This document shows positions 32,587 to 46,737 of a DNA stretch of 64,000 bases, one piece after another. Both the position numbers and the translations under genes were made by a program. The stretch lies in the NCBI GenBank assembly GCA_009823505.1, contig VZQC01008082.1:1188056-1252055 (forward strand), given 5' to 3'. The stretch comes from Rhizomys pruinosus. Its lineage: Eukaryota > Chordata > Mammalia > Rodentia > Spalacidae. The notes beneath the pieces are model-generated. The model saw nothing but the letters and a program-made list of their open reading frames with translations, searched no databases and was not told the origin of the DNA. Within the stretch, counting starts at the first letter, position 1. Every line of letters starts with the position of its first letter.

Positions 32587-33220
32587 TATTTCTTTTTTTA
32601 AATTTTTATTATATTTTAAGGGATTCACAATATAAGAGCATAGTTGTTTTCAGATCACATTGACATTGCTCAGTTTGCCATACAATTAGGTAATTAGTGC
32701 TAGCATCCACAGATGAGTGATACCATTTGTCGTTTGTTTTTCTGGGACTGTATTACTTCACTCAGCCTGATATCTTCTAGCAAAGCTCATGATGTCATCT
32801 TTCTTTACTGCTGCATAGAACTCCATTGTGCAGATGTACCACATTTTCTTGGGGCACTTGGGTTGGTTCCAGCTCCTTGCTGTTGTGAAGAGAGCTGCAA
32901 TAAACATGGCTGTGCATGTATCTCTGCAGTAAGATGAGTCTGGTGGGTACATACCCAGGAGTGGTATGGCTGGGTCAGGTGGCAAGTTCATTTCAAGCCT
33001 TCCAAGGGTTCTCCATACTGCTTTCCATAGTGGCTGTATGAGTTTACATTCCCACCAGCAGTGGATGAGTGTTCCCCTTTCCCCACAACCTCTCCAGCAC
33101 TTGGTATCATTTGTTTTCTTGATCCTAGCCAGTCTTATTGGAGTAAGATGATATCTTAAAGTGGTTTTCATTTGCATTTCCTTAATGATTAGTGATGTTG
33201 AGCAGTTCTTGAGGTAAATT
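32587..33220 (-). mobile_element. Rodent L1 3' end with degraded ORF2 C-terminus
   Basis: On the minus strand an interrupted reading frame gives [40 protein letters not shown] and [19 protein letters not shown], the conserved C-terminal part of L1 ORF2p. The 3' UTR is short (ttaaaatataataaaaattt on the sense strand). Compared with the copy at 46738-47112 it lacks two short segments, so it is a different L1 insertion. Dead copy. Confidence 0.88.
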
Positions 33221-35330
33221 AAATTTAAAAAAAGTATTTTAAAAAAAATGAGTCTTTGGGAGACATCTACCCAGGAGTGGTTTTTAAGGCTGGCTCCATG
33301 GTGGCAATTTTCATTCCCAATTCCTCCAAGGGTTCTCCACAGTGCGTTTCCATGTGCTTGTATGAGTTTACATTCCACCAGCAGTGGATGAAAAGTGTTC
33401 CCCTTTCTCACAAACCCTCCAGCACTTCGGATATCATTGTTTTTCTTGATCCTAGCCAGTCTTATATGGAATTAAGATGATCTTAAGTGGTTTTAATTTG
33501 CATTCCTGTAATTATGTAGACAACATTTGAACACTTGTTTAAGAGCGTTCTCAGTCATCTCTGAATTCTTCACTTGTGGAACTCCTGTCTCTTATGTTCA
33601 GCTCTTTGCTCCATCTTTTTTTTTTTTTTTTTCTTTGAGGGACAGAGTCTCCCTGGTACTCTGGCTGTCCTTGAACTCACTCTGATAGACCAGGGGCTGG
33701 CCATATGATACTCACAAGATCCATCTTGCCTCTGCCTCCTGAGTGCTAGATTAAAAGGTGTGCACCCCACCCCAGCTTTGCTTCCATCTTTTGAGTGGTT
33801 CATTTGTTTATTTCTTCTTTTTTTTGCAGTAGCTTTATCATTGTGCTGGAAATGTCAGAGCTGTTTGTGCGAGATGTATCTGCAGTGAAGGTTTCCTCCC
33901 ACTCTGTGGGTTTTCTCTTCACTTCCGTTTGATTGTTTCTTTGATGCTATTAGAAGCTTTTGAGTTTAATGAGGGGAGCGAGTCCGCTTCATTTGTCCAA
34001 TGTGTCATACCCTGTAATTCTGGCTGCAGTCGTGCTTGTCGGCTTGCATTTGCCGGTTCTTTTTCCGTTACGCCTACCCGTTGTATCGTTTGCGAGGTTT
34101 TGTGCTCTTTTTCCCCTCTAGTGCTCCTTCAAGTTGTGGGTGATGTTGCGAGAGTTTTGTCTTTGAACCAATGTCTGGCAGTGAGGCTTGTCGGTCGTAC
34201 AGGGTGAGAGGAGGGGGATTTTAATTTCATTTTGGCGTTCTACAAGTGGTGATGCCGTTTTAGCCAACACCAGCTTGCTGAAGATGCTGGCTTCCTCCAT
34301 GCTGGTTCTTCTTTGGCCCGGGGCGGCCTTGGGTCAGGAATATGAGGTGGCTAGAATTGTGAGTGATGCGTCAAGTGGGGTCTCAGTTTTGTTCCAGTTC
34401 GGTCAGACAAGTTGTCTGTTTTTGTGCGCGGTAGCGGAAGCTCTTCTTATGACTTCATTGCCCGGGTGGTGAGTACAGTTTGAAGTGCTGGTAGTAGAAG
34501 GACTATCCCCCCGATGATTTGCTCTTATCACTCAGGGTTGCTTTTGGCTCCATTTCGGCCGGTCTTTTTGTTTTCCAAATGAATTAAGGGACTCTTTTGC
34601 TCAAGCGCCTGAGAAGAAACTCTTGGGGATTTGTTAATGTGGGATGCAGTTGAAATCGTGGACAGGAATTGGTTTGGCGTAGAATTGGACATTTTACTAT
34701 ATTTAAGTTTCCCAATGCCCCGCGGGATGGAGAGCACTGGGAGTGTTTGTGCGCATCTTGCTTGGATGTTGGCGCTCTTGCATTTCCTTCGTTCCAGGGT
34801 GGTGTGTAACAATTTTGGTTGTAGGAGGACTCTTTGGTGTCGGTTGGTGTAGATTGTTGTTCCTAAGGGTATTTTTATGTTGTTTTGAGGGATTGTGTGC
34901 AGGTGGGAAGGACTCCTGTATTCCATTCTTCGTTGCTTTTGGTTGACTGTAATAAACAATGAAGGCTACTGATTTTCCTTGGGATTGTTTTAGATTGTGG
35001 TATACTGCGCACTGCTTACTGAAACTCCTTAACTCATTTTCTTAGGAGTTTCTTGGGTAGGGTGCTTTTGGCAGAGCTGGAGTCCCTGTAGGCTCACGTG
35101 CGTCCTGGGAAAGTCCCCGAATCTAATTCTGCTGGGGCGGTGTTGCGCGACGTCATTAAATGAGAAATCACTTAATCCTAACTCAAGTAGATAATTTAAA
35201 GTGTGTGTGGTGTGTGTGTCAGTTTGCCTGCTGGTGGATCGGATTGTGTGCTGCCGATGGCTAGCGGCGGCGCGCGACTGTAGACCACAGTGCGTTTTTC
35301 TTAGAGAACGTCCAACCAGGGAGTTTATAA
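33221..35330 (-). mobile_element. Noisy L1 ORF2 fragment with an internal B1
   Basis: Continues the antisense L1 body into ORF2 (ccctttctcacaaaccctcc, atccatcttttgagtggttc), with a B1 at 33608-33780. It parallels 53480-55330 with independent errors. After about 34000 the sequence is so corrupted that only short words align. Confidence 0.75.
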
Positions 35331-38300
35331 ACACAAAGGGAAAAGAATTAAAAAGTTAGGAGGTAAAATTAGAGAGAATGCAACAAATAGAAATTTCCGT
35401 ATGGGGGTCGGAGGGGCAGACTGCTAGTGAACGCCGAGTGAGAGCTAGGTTATATTATGGATAACACCCCCACGATGGTGAGGCTAAACCAAGAACTGCG
35501 GTCGAACTCTAGTTCAGGAAGCATCCAACACCCTCTTCTGACGCTGACACACAGGCACTTGCGCTGAGAGACATATATGGACTTATGTACCACTGCAGGA
35601 GCAGAGAAGCGACAGCGAGATGACAATATTAAGGATGCAGGGCGTGGAGTTGCATGGGCTCCAGTTGGTAGAAGGAGCGTCCAACTCATTTGCTTGAGAG
35701 GAGCCCGACCTCAGTTCGATTCATCCCAAGCACCCACATGGCGGCTAAGAACTTGTCTTTTAGCCTCAGAGTGGTGGTGCGACGCGCATGCCTTGATAGC
35801 CTCCTATGCACTGGGGCAGGGCAGAGCGAGGGTGGGATCCTCTGTGACGTTCCAGGGGCGGCTGGGGACAGTCTAGGCGCCTGTCTTAAAAAAAAAAAAC
35901 AAATAAAACTATATAATATATATACTTATATAGGCTATATAGTATTATATATATATATGTAAAAAAAAAATTCTTTTGGTTTTCCTGCAATGCCAGAGGA
36001 TAGCACAGTGGGGAGACATTTCTTTGTTCCTCATGTCCCTGGTCCTCTGCAGAGGCAGATCCTGTGACTTTTTTTTTATTAATCTTTTCGAGACAGGGTC
36101 TCCTTAGTAGTGTCCTGAACTCACTTTGGGTTAGGACCAGGCTGGTCTTTAACTTCAAGAAGTCCACCTGCCTTGCCTCCTGAGTGCTAGGATTAAAGGC
36201 GATGCTTGCCACAATGCCCAGTGTCCTGTGACTTTTCTTAAGCATCCTCCTGTGGCTGCTGTTGCCAGTTAGCTCTGTGGCTGAAAACACCACAGGTGTG
36301 TTATTATGTATGCAATTTGGGAACTAAGCCTGAAATGGGTCTCACTAGAGTGAAGCCAAGGTGTCTTCAGAGATGCCTTCACTTTTGGAGACTCTCAGAA
36401 GGAATCTGTTCTCTTGCCTTGTCTAGTTTCTAGAGCCCTTCATTCCATGCCTTGAAGCCCAATCCATCTTCAAAGCCAGCAATGACCAATCAAGTGCTTC
36501 CCCCATTTTATCACAACTCTTGCCTTCCTCCTTCCTTTATAAAGACCCTTGTACTCACACTGGACTAGCCTGGATAACCTGGGACATCTCAGAGTCAGCT
36601 GATGAGCATCTTTAATTCTGTCTGCAACCTTCATTCCTATTTGGTCCCCCAAACAAAATCACCGGTTCCCAGGACTTGAGAATACCTTCAGGGGGCCATG
36701 TTCTGCCTACCACACCCTCAAAAGTATTTTATACATATTTTTTTCTTCTTTTTGAATAGTTAATATCTGCACTTAGCACAAACTTTAAAATTTTTTAGTG
36801 AACAAGTCTTGCTCCCATCCCAACTCCAATCAGAGTTGTCTAGTCTCTGCTATACTAGTTCTTGTTCCCCTTGCAGAGCCTTTTGTTCTTGTTGTTGTCT
36901 TTGAGACAGGTTCTCCTGTAGCCCCAGCTGGCTGTTTCAGGGCTAAAATGCTCTCCGGTTTGGCCAGGCTAGCATGCCTCTATGTTTTTCTCTTTACTCG
37001 GTTAGCATCTTCTTGTTTTCTGGACTAGTGAATGCAGTTCAGGCTCATCTTGTGGCCACTTCATTTCTGCCCCCCCTGGGGGAATTTTTTTTTTTTTTTA
37101 AGGGGAAAGTTGCGTAGGACTTTTTAGTGGGCATTTGTATTAAAGACTGAACTCTAGTACTGTGGGTGCTTTGTACACCTGTTGACAGCCAAGAAATGTT
37201 TTCAGGTTGTAGGGGGATTGCACATACTTGTTTGTGCGGGTGGGGTGCACATGTACAGAGACAGGAGGTCAGCACCAAGTGTCCTCCTCACTCATCTCCA
37301 CTCTGACTTCTGGAGACAAGGTCTCTTACTAAACTGAACCTGGAACTCACTGACTGGCTTGACTGTCTAGCCAGCAGGCTTAAGGGATTTACCTGCCTCT
37401 GTTGCCCCCGAATTGAGGTCATAGACACACCACTGCGTCTACCTTTTCTGTGGGTGCTAGGGATCCAAACTTGGAGTCGCATGCTTGCATGGTAGGCACT
37501 TTATCAGACTGACCCATTCCCCTCAGGCCCAACATTTACATTTTACAGATACATAAGCATACATGTATGGAGTATGCACACATGTGCATTTTGGAACTAT
37601 ATGCACATATTGATATTATTAAAAAATCCTGAGAACAGGGGCTGGAGAGTATGGCCTAGCAGTGAGAGTGCCGACCTGCTCTTGCAAGGACCCAGGTTTT
37701 TGTCCCCAGCACCCACATGGCAGCTAAGAAACCGTCTGTAACTCCAATTCCAGAGAACTCCAGTTCCAGGGGAAGTTCCGACACCCTCTTCTGACCCACG
37801 GCATTGCACGACACGGGGCGTTGCACAAACCTACACTGCAGACAAGTACCATTCATACACATAAATATAATAAAAAAAAAATTAAAAAAAAAAAGAAAAA
37901 TCCTGAGAACATCAGGCATCTGGTCAACACACATCACACACTTCATCTCTGCACATCCTACCTTTGTTTTTTTTTTAATGAGCTTTTGTGTATTTCATAC
38001 AACAGATCCTAATCAAATTCAGACCCACCTTCTCCCTCCAAACAACTGATACCCCACCAGGACCTCATACATTCCACATACATGTTGTGCCAAGTCCTAT
38101 CCTGTCAGTATTTGTACCCAGATGTCCTTCTTTGCAAGTTCTTCCACTGGAGGACTCAGCCCACCTACAGATCATAGGTCTACTCTCCCTTACCAGTGTA
38201 CTTAGTCTCCAATAGTTCCCAAGCTAGGGTTGGCCTGCCACAAATTTCCGTTACTCTACTCTGGGCCCTTGTTTGATTTGAGCTGGCGTAGTCTTGTTGC

Positions 38301-41300
38301 TGACACCACCATTGCCAACGTTCACACGAGTTAGGTTCAGTGGCCTGAAAGCCTCTGCTTCCCTATGGTCACGGACCCCCAAACTCTGGTCTTATCATCT
38401 CTTGCCCCTCCCACCCTTCCCCGGTGTTCCCTGAGCTGCGGGTGGGTGAGATACAATATTAGGAGTCCTATTCCAAATACACACTCTCTGCAGTCATCTT
38501 ATTTCTCTGAAACTTGCTGGTTGCAGCGTTCTGTGTGCCTTGCACTCTGTCGTATAAGAGAGGTTGAGGAGCACTCGGGGAGGCAGAGGCAGGTGGATCT
38601 TTGTGAGTTCAAGGCCAGCCTGGTCTACAGAGAGAGTTTCCAGGCCAGCTTGGGGCTACAGGAGACCCTGTCTCAAAAAGTCCAAAAAAAAAAAAGAGGT
38701 TGAGGGATGCTCTAGTAATCTCTTCTGTTTTGAGACTATTGGCTAGAAGCAGCCCCGCTACGTTTACTTATTTGCTCAGTCCTGATATGTAGCAGAAAGC
38801 CTCCAGGCATTTTCACCTCTACTATTATAGAAAGCAGAGCTAAAAAGAGCTCAAATCAGGGCTCTGCAGTCCTCACTCCCCTCCAAGCCTGAGTGTTTTC
38901 ATCAAATACTAGGTTAATAAGCTACTTTTGTTCACAGCCACCCCCATTTGTGTTTATATTATTCATTTGAAATACAATTGGATTAACTTTCTATTTTCTT
39001 TCAGTTTTAGGATTCTTCCTCTCCTACCTGTCCCATTGATTTTTTTGTGTGTTGTTTTAAATATGTAGACCATTGGGGCTGGAGAGATGGCAGCGGTTTA
39101 GGGAGCATGCTGACTGCTTCTGCAGAGGAACCGGGTTCATCACCCAGCTCTCACATGGCGGCTGAGAACCGTCAGAAACTCCAATTCCAGGAGTAACTCC
39201 AGAAAATTTCCAGGGGAATCTGAGACCCTCTTTCTGACCTCTGTTGGCATTTGCACGACATGGGCGCACAAACCTTACATGCAGACAGGTACATTCATAC
39301 AACATACAAAAATAAATAAAATTTTTTTAAAAACATATAAAAAAAATAATTAAATATGTAGACCATTAACTTGTTTCTATTTTTTTTTTTTTTTTTTTTT
39401 TTTTGTCTTTTTGAGACAGGGTCTCCCCTGTAGCCCCAAGCTGTCCTGGAAACTCACTCTGGACCAGGCTGGCCTTGAACCACAAGGATCCGCTGTCTTC
39501 TGCCTCCCAAGTTGCTAGGGATTAAAGGCGTTGCACCACCACGCCCGGCCTAACTTGTTTCTTAAAGTCAAAACTATGCAAGGGGGGGTGGGGGTGCAGG
39601 GTGTAGCTCAGTTGGTAGAGTGCCCAGCATGCATAAGACCCTGGATTCCATCCCATAATTAATAAAATCAGGTATGCTGATACATGTCTGATACAGCATT
39701 CAGTAAGTAAAGGCAGAAATTCAAGGCAATCCTCAATTACATAGCAAGTTCAAGGCCAGCCTGTGCTACACAAGACTCTCAAAAAAGAAAAAATAGAATA
39801 TAAATAAAAACTACACAAAAAAAGACTTTTTCTGCCACCACCCCGCCGCCCCCATCAAGAGCCCAGGCCCTTTGTGAACAGTCAGCTTTTTGTCTTCTGG
39901 TTTGTCCTTCCTGTTAAATAGTATTTATGTTTTCTTTCTTTCTTTTTTTTTGTGTCCTTTTTTGGACAGGGTCTCCCTATAGCCCAGCTGCCTGGAACTT
40001 CTTCTCTGTAGACCAGGCTGTCCTTGAACTCACAAAGATCTGCCTGCCTCTGCCTCCTGAGTGTTTTTAAAGGCGTGCCGCTAGGCTAACCACCAAAAAT
40101 GTGTTTTCCTTTTATGTATGCAATTTGTGTATATGCTTGTGATGTGTGTAGTTATACCACGGCCAGCGTGCTCACACATGTAGTGACCAGAAGACAACCT
40201 CAGATGTTCTCAGGAACACCATCCCTCTGCCTTGGACACAGGGTCTTTCAGTGACCTGGAACGTACCACTTAGGCTAAACTGGTGTTAGACATCTCCTAT
40301 CTCCTCCTCTTCAACACTGGAATTAAGGTACATGCCATCATGCATTTTTACATGTGTTCTTCGGTCTTGACAACTGAGCCGTATCCCTAGCCTGCTATTT
40401 GCTTTCTTTGCTTCTCATCCTGCATAAAGGAAAGACATAGTATATGCTCTTTGTTTCATTTTTTTTTCATCATTTATGGTTTCCTGGGAAAACATTTTTT
40501 TTAGGGGTGGGTCTTTTTGAAACAGGTCTCTCATTTAGTCCAGCTTGGCCTGGAGCTCGCTATGGGTAGACCAGGCTGGTTTTGAACTCACAGAGATCGC
40601 CTCGCCTCTGCCTCCCAAATGCTGGGAATTAAAGAGGCATTCTGCCAACCAGGCCTGGCTGCTTGTTGGAAAAGATTTTTGTATCATAGATTGTCTTCCT
40701 TTTTTTCTGGCTGCATAATAACGTCATTCCTGGCCTATGCATGGACCTAGTGGTTTTCAATATTCTGTAATCAGAAACAATGGGATTTTGATTATACAGA
40801 CCTCTTGCATGATATATATATATATATCATATATATATGTATGTATATATATATACATATATGTTGATATATATAATATATATATTTTTTTTTTTTTTGA
40901 GATAGAGTCTCCCTATAGCCCCAGCTGGCCAAGAACTCACTCTGTAGACACAGGCTGGCTTGAACTCACAGAGATCTTCCTGCCTCTGCCTTCCTCAGTG
41001 CTTAGGATTAAAGGCACGCACCACCAAGCCTGGCTTAAAAATGGTTCTTAACCACCATGTGGATGTGGGAACGGAACCGGGGCCCTTCTGTAAGAGGATT
41101 ACACACTGCTTGAGCCATCTCTCCAGCCCCTGCCATGTATATATTTTGATGTTATTGGCTGTGTGCCTGCAGTGAAATCCTAGAAGCAGAAGTGCTGGTG
41201 TGTAAGGTACATGCATACCTTCTTGGTTACACACTGTTTCTAATCCACAGAAGTTGTTATTGGACATCCCCATTCATCCTACAGGAGAGTGTATCCTTCC

Positions 41301-43671
41301 AGCTTCTCAGAGACTAGATTGTCAAGCTGTGGTGGGATTGTGCCAGTCTGGTAGAAGGGAAATAGTATGTCACTTATAATTTTCATTTGGTTCTCTTATT
41401 ATGAGTGGATTTGCACCTCACTTCATATGCTTAAGGGTCATTTTGTACCTCCTTTTGTGAATTGTCTGTGTACCTCTGGCTCATTTTCCTATGGGACTTT
41501 TAGTCTTGGGTTTTCTCTTTACTTTGTTTTTGTTTATTTTGGACAGGATCTTGCTGTGTAGTCCTGACTGGTCTGGCTAGTACTCACTGTGTGGTCCAGG
41601 TTACCTTCAGACTCCTGGAATCTTCCTGCGTGAGCCTTCTAAGTGCTTAGAATAACAGCATCCACCAACCCAGCCTTTTTGATTTTTTTGTCCACAATTA
41701 CTTTTATATTAAGGATTGTAGCCCTTTACCTGTTGGGTTTCTTGTTTGCTTTCATTTGCTTTGACAAAACATTCTGATCAGTACCAACTTGGAGAGGAAA
41801 GGGCTTATTTTGAGCTTATCTCCCAGGTTCATAATCATTATTTAGGAAGCCCAAGGTAGGAAACTCAGGACAGGAACCAAAGCACAGGGCATGGAGGAAT
41901 GCTAACCTTACTGGCTGCTCCACTGGCCCATGCTTCAGCCTGCTTATACAACACAGAACAATCTTTCCCAGGTGGCACTGCCTACAGAGGCCTGGGCCTT
42001 CCCATATCACTCAACAAATATTCAAGAAAATGTCCCACAGACACGCCACAGGCCAAGGTCTGACTGGAGGAAAAATTCCCAAGTTGATGCTAAGCTATCC
42101 AGCACACCTTTGATGCCACTTGTTGACTCTTTTCTCTTTTTTTTTTTTTGTCTTTTCGAGACAGAGTCTCCCTTGTAGCCCCAGCTGTCCTGGAACTTGC
42201 TCCGTTGACCAAGGTTGGCCTTGAAACTCAACAAAGATCTGCCTGCCTCTGCCTCCCAAAGTGCTAGGATTAAAGGCGTGGCGCCACCATGCCCAGCTAA
42301 TGGACTCTTTTCTCTTATGTTGGCTTAGCATGGTTGTACCACTTCCTGTGCAATTCTATTACATATCCAAGATTGAGATCCACTGGGATAGTTTAAACTG
42401 TACACATTGAAACTGGGAATACGGGGCCAGACTGATAAGAAGAGTAATAACCACGGTCAAAGGGATGAAGAGGAAAGGCCACAGGCTTAGACACAGTCCT
42501 AGGTGTCCCATATGTCTCCCATATGTCAGAATCAAGGCAGGAGTCAAAGGGAGGCAGGATTGAATTACTGCACTCTTGCTGGATGTGGTAATAAGATGAT
42601 AGCTCTGCCCTTTCCACCATGATTTTCAGTTCCCTGCAAGCTGAGAGAAGACTCCCCTGGTCTCTGGTGATTTGGGAGTATTGCCGGTGACTACAAATGG
42701 GAGAACATAGCCCAGCTGTGACATAGCTGGGGTACATTTAGTCAGCAAGCATTGATCAAACCCTGCTGCATGCCAGGCACTGGTATAGACACATAGTAAA
42801 GGCCTCCTGCTTCCTTTACACTATCTAAAACGTGAATTTTCTTTACTCAGAGCCATGCATTTGATTCACCATGCAGCTTCAACCCTAGGACAGACTGGAA
42901 CCTATTAGGGGAAAGCCCTTTTGAGGAAAATGTGACTATGGGCCCAAGCAAGCTCTCCATGAAATGGGTCATCTTGCTGTCTCTGGCCTGTTCCTCTCTC
43001 CAGTCTCATCTGCCCCTACCACCCTCCATGCTTTATTTTTTTTTATTTTTATTTATTTTGTATGTGTATGAATGTACTGTCTGCCATTGTAGGTTTGTGC
43101 ACCGGTATCATGCAATGCTCAAATGCAGAGGTCAGAGAGGGTCTCTGATCCCCTGGAACTCGAGTTCTCCTGTTTTTTGGAATTGAGGTTACAGATGGTT
43201 CTTTAGCTGCCATGTGGCGCTGCTGGGGATCAAACCCAGGTTCCTCTGCAAGAGCAGTCAGCGCGTTTAACTGCTAGGACATCTCTACAGCCCCAGATCC
43301 AATGCTTATTATTTTTGTGACAGTTACCTTATACCTGTAGTTGGATGTAGAGGAAGGAGCACAAACCAGGAGCATGCTCATTGAACAGCCTCTGTGTCTG
43401 GAAAAGGCATCAGTTTTATGAGGAAGATGAGTAATTCCTTCAGCCTTGATGGGAGGCTAAAAATCAGCAGATAAATGGTTCCTCTGCCCAGACTCATAGC
43501 CTGTTGTTATTTGATACCATATTAAAGACACCTCCTCTACCTTTCATTCTCTTCATACTGGGAAATGCAATTAATAAAAATATCCCGCTGGGATCTGTTT
43601 ATGCATGATTGTTAAGCCAACTACAAACAAGGCCCCTCATCTTCCCAAAGTTCAGAACAGAACTCTATGAG

Positions 43672-44085
43672 TGTGCATTATTCTAGTGACAGAAGTCTAT
43701 GTGCATTATTCTAGTGACAGAAGTCTATGAGTGTGCATTATTCTAGTGACAGAAGTCTATGAGTGTGCATTATTCTAGTGACAGAAGTCTGAGTGTGCAT
43801 TATTCTAGTGACAGAAGTCTGAGTGTGCATTATTCTAGTGACAGAAGTCTATGAGTGCATTATTCTAGTGACAGAAGTCTATGTGTGTGCATTATTCTAG
43901 TGACAGAAGTCTATGTGTGTGCATTATTCTAGTGACAGAAGTCTATGAGTGCATTATTCTAGTGACAGAAGTCTATGTGCATTATTCTAGTGACAGAAGT
44001 CTGAGTCTGCATTATTCTAATGACAGAAATCTATGAGTGTGCATTCTAGTGACAGGTCTGTGAGTGTGCATTATTCTAGTGACTC
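43672..44085 (-). repeat. Minisatellite, second inverted noisy copy, 14 units
   Basis: Same unit number and nearly the same order of spacer variants as at 29056-29480. Confidence 0.9.
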
Positions 44086-44129
44086 ACCCACTGCTTGTTA
44101 TTTTTGCATTTTGAGACAAGGTATCTTTG

Positions 44130-44130
44130 N
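44130..44130. other. Single n: assembly join
   Basis: Follows gacaaggtatctttg, as at 29524. Confidence 0.95.
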
Positions 44131-45936
44131 CCACCACACCACCACACACACACCACTAACACACAACAAACACCCCCCCACACTTGTATACATTATCCAA
44201 TGTTTTAAAGTTTTTTCATTTCCTGAGTGCACCAGAGATTAAGACTTGGGGCTTTTCCCCAGGTTAACCCCCGGAAGGCACCAGGGGAGTGGCGTGAACC
44301 AAGAAAAATCGCCGAACCGAGCAATAAAACTCCTGGGGGGAAATGATTGTACGCGGGTGGCCAGTAAACGTGGCAGTAGTTTTACCCCAAAAAAGGGACA
44401 CCAACCATACCACACCGGGACCAACAAATCAGGGAGCCTTTTTTTTTCCAGCAACTAATGACAAGCCAAAATGGGAAGAAGGGACAGACTAAGGGAGGCC
44501 GGTCCCACGGCACCAAGAAGCCGAAAACACAGAAAAAGACCGGGGAAAACAAAAGCTACCAAAACCAAACGGGGGTGGGGATCAACCAAAGATCTCTAAC
44601 AAACAACCAAAATTTTTAAAAACCCCCTTGAAGGAAAATGAACATTTGGAAAGGGGGGGACATTCAGGGAACGGGGATGGGACAACCCTTCCCCTGCTTA
44701 TTGGATTGGGGAAAAATTTTAATATAGTAATAAATGTTCCATTCTTTTACAAACCCAAAACTCTTCTAACAGATTTAATTTTTTGCAATCCCAATTTAAA
44801 AAATTTCCCCAAGGGGGAGTTTTCTTTCTTCACGGGCTTGGGGAAAAAAAATGTCCCTTTAAATTTTCATTTGGATAAAAATCCCAAAAAAAGGAACCCC
44901 CGGGAATAGCCCCAAACAGCACACCCTTGAGTGATACAGAGCAATTTTAAAACTAAGGGGTGGGGGTCACAATCTTCTATAAAACCGCCTTCAAATTACT
45001 GTACTTTTACCAGGGGCACCAAGTCAATAAAACGTGAGCTTGGTTACTGGCCCAACAACACAGGGGGACCTGGTTGACCACAATGTGACACAAACAACGT
45101 TACCAATAGAACATAAAGAGACCCAAAAACTTGAGAGCACAATTTAGATGACCCACTCCATATTTGACAAGGGGGCCAAGGAAGGGGTGACACAATGGGA
45201 AAGGAAAGCCCCATCTTCAGCACAGTGGTGTGGCTCAAAAACTGGATCCCCCCACTTGTAGAAAGAATGGAAATTAAAACCCCTACTTCTCATCTGTTAC
45301 AAAAAGTCAAACACTTCCCAGGATGGGATAAAAGACCCTTCAACATGAAACCCCCAAAACCGTGAAGGGGATAGAAGAAGAAAAGTTGGCACAGACGGGG
45401 GTGGGGACTTACAAGAAATCAACTAGGCGTTAGGGTAAACAGACTTCCTAAAATCAGACAGCACCCTGCGCAAGAACTTAAGGTTGACAATGGAAACAGA
45501 AGGGGGACCTCAGTAAACTTCAACAAAAGCCTTCTATACACTTTCAAAAGAAACAATCAAGGAAGTGAAGAAGAAAAAAAACCCACAGAGTGGCAAACGG
45601 CGGAACCTTCCACTTGCAGATTTACATTGACAAAGCATTAATTCCGGCAGAGATATAAAGACTACTCAACAAAAACAACATCAAAGAATGAAAATAAAAG
45701 ACCCACAATGGGGACCCCAACTTCCCAAAACAAAAAGGATTGGAGCATAAAAATACAGCTGGGGCGGTGGTTGGTGCACGGGCCTTTTAATTCCTAGCCA
45801 CCGCCAGAAGTGCAGAGGGGCACGGGGTATGGATTCTTGGTGGGGAAGTTCAAGGGGGCCTCACCCTGTGGGTCGACCAGGAGGGAGGGGTTGGGCAGGC
45901 CAGCCAGGAGGGGAACAGGGGGGAGGGGGGGGGGAA

Positions 45937-45971
<35 letters not shown>

Positions 45972-46465
45972 AAAATATAAAAAAAAAAAAAACTAAAAAG
46001 ATTGTGGGGGAGCAAAGGAGGCCTTGAAAACAGAGGGGGGGGTGATCGTCAACAATATGGGTGAAGCAGTTAGAGAGTGGGGACGGAGAAAAGCACTGGT
46101 CTTTAAAAAAACAGTTGTTCAGATGGGGCTAATAAAGTAAAAGGGAAAATGGGCACAAGGAGAAATACACTGGGAAAGATTTATTAAAATTTATTACTCC
46201 AAAAAAATAAGGGACTGGGCTCGGTCAAGCAAAACAAACTGATACCAAGTTGCTGGATGAGGTTGTGGAGGAAAGGGGACTAATTCCCAACTTTGGCTGG
46301 TGGGAAATGGAAACTTACTCATACAGCCCACTATGTGAAATAAAAGCAACTTGTGGGATGAAAAAAACCCTTGGGAAGATTTTGGAAATTGACAACTTTG
46401 CCACCTGGGGGACCAGCCCATAACCCCACTTCCTGGGTATTTGGTTCTCCACAAAGAACTCCATT
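44131..46465 (+). mobile_element. Extremely noisy plus-strand L1 ORF2 region with a noisy B1
   Basis: Homopolymer-laden sequence. The right end (aactttgccacctgggggac, accccacttcctgggtattt) matches the L1 sense strand opposite 32935-32990. 45756-45970 is a corrupted antisense-tailed B1 at the position of the B1 in 53833-54000. It therefore corresponds to the reverse complement of 53480-55200. No intact frame. Confidence 0.65.
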
Positions 46466-46479
46466 TTTTTTTAATAATA

Positions 46480-46737
46480 CTTTTTTTAAAATTTAAATTT
46501 TGATTTCTTATTTATTTCTGTATGTGTATGAATATACTGTCTGCATGCAAGTTTGTGCACCCGTGTCGTGCAATGCCGCAGAGGTCAGAAGAGGGTGTCA
46601 GATTCCCCTGGAACTGGAGTTCTCCTGGAATTGGAGTTTCAGACGGTTCTTGGCCGCCATGTGGGTGCTGGGGATTGAACCCGGGTCCTCTGTAAGAGCG
46701 GTCGGCGCTCTTAACTGCTAGGCCATCTCTCCAGCCT
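46480..46737 (-). mobile_element. B2 SINE inserted in L1
   Basis: Clean reverse-strand B2 (tgaatatactgtctgcatgc to ggccatctctccagcct) interrupting the L1 just before taagactcatctactgcaga. Confidence 0.92.

Larger units (their letters stand above)
33221..44129 (-). repeat. Second noisy inverted block: L1, then inverted 31410-29790, X, Z and 20940-17080
   Basis: Order: L1 minus (33221-35200), TG-rich segment, B2 and B1 (35400-35890), AT tract, 35965-37640 = reverse complement of 31410-29790, B2 (37640-37905), then 37905-44129, a near-direct copy of 23309-29523 with different indels. Confidence 0.9.

Noticed and set aside
32758..33411. Functional reverse transcriptase gene
   Set aside because: Only the ORF2 C-terminus of a truncated L1 is present, with frameshifts; no catalytic domain or ORF1 is seen.
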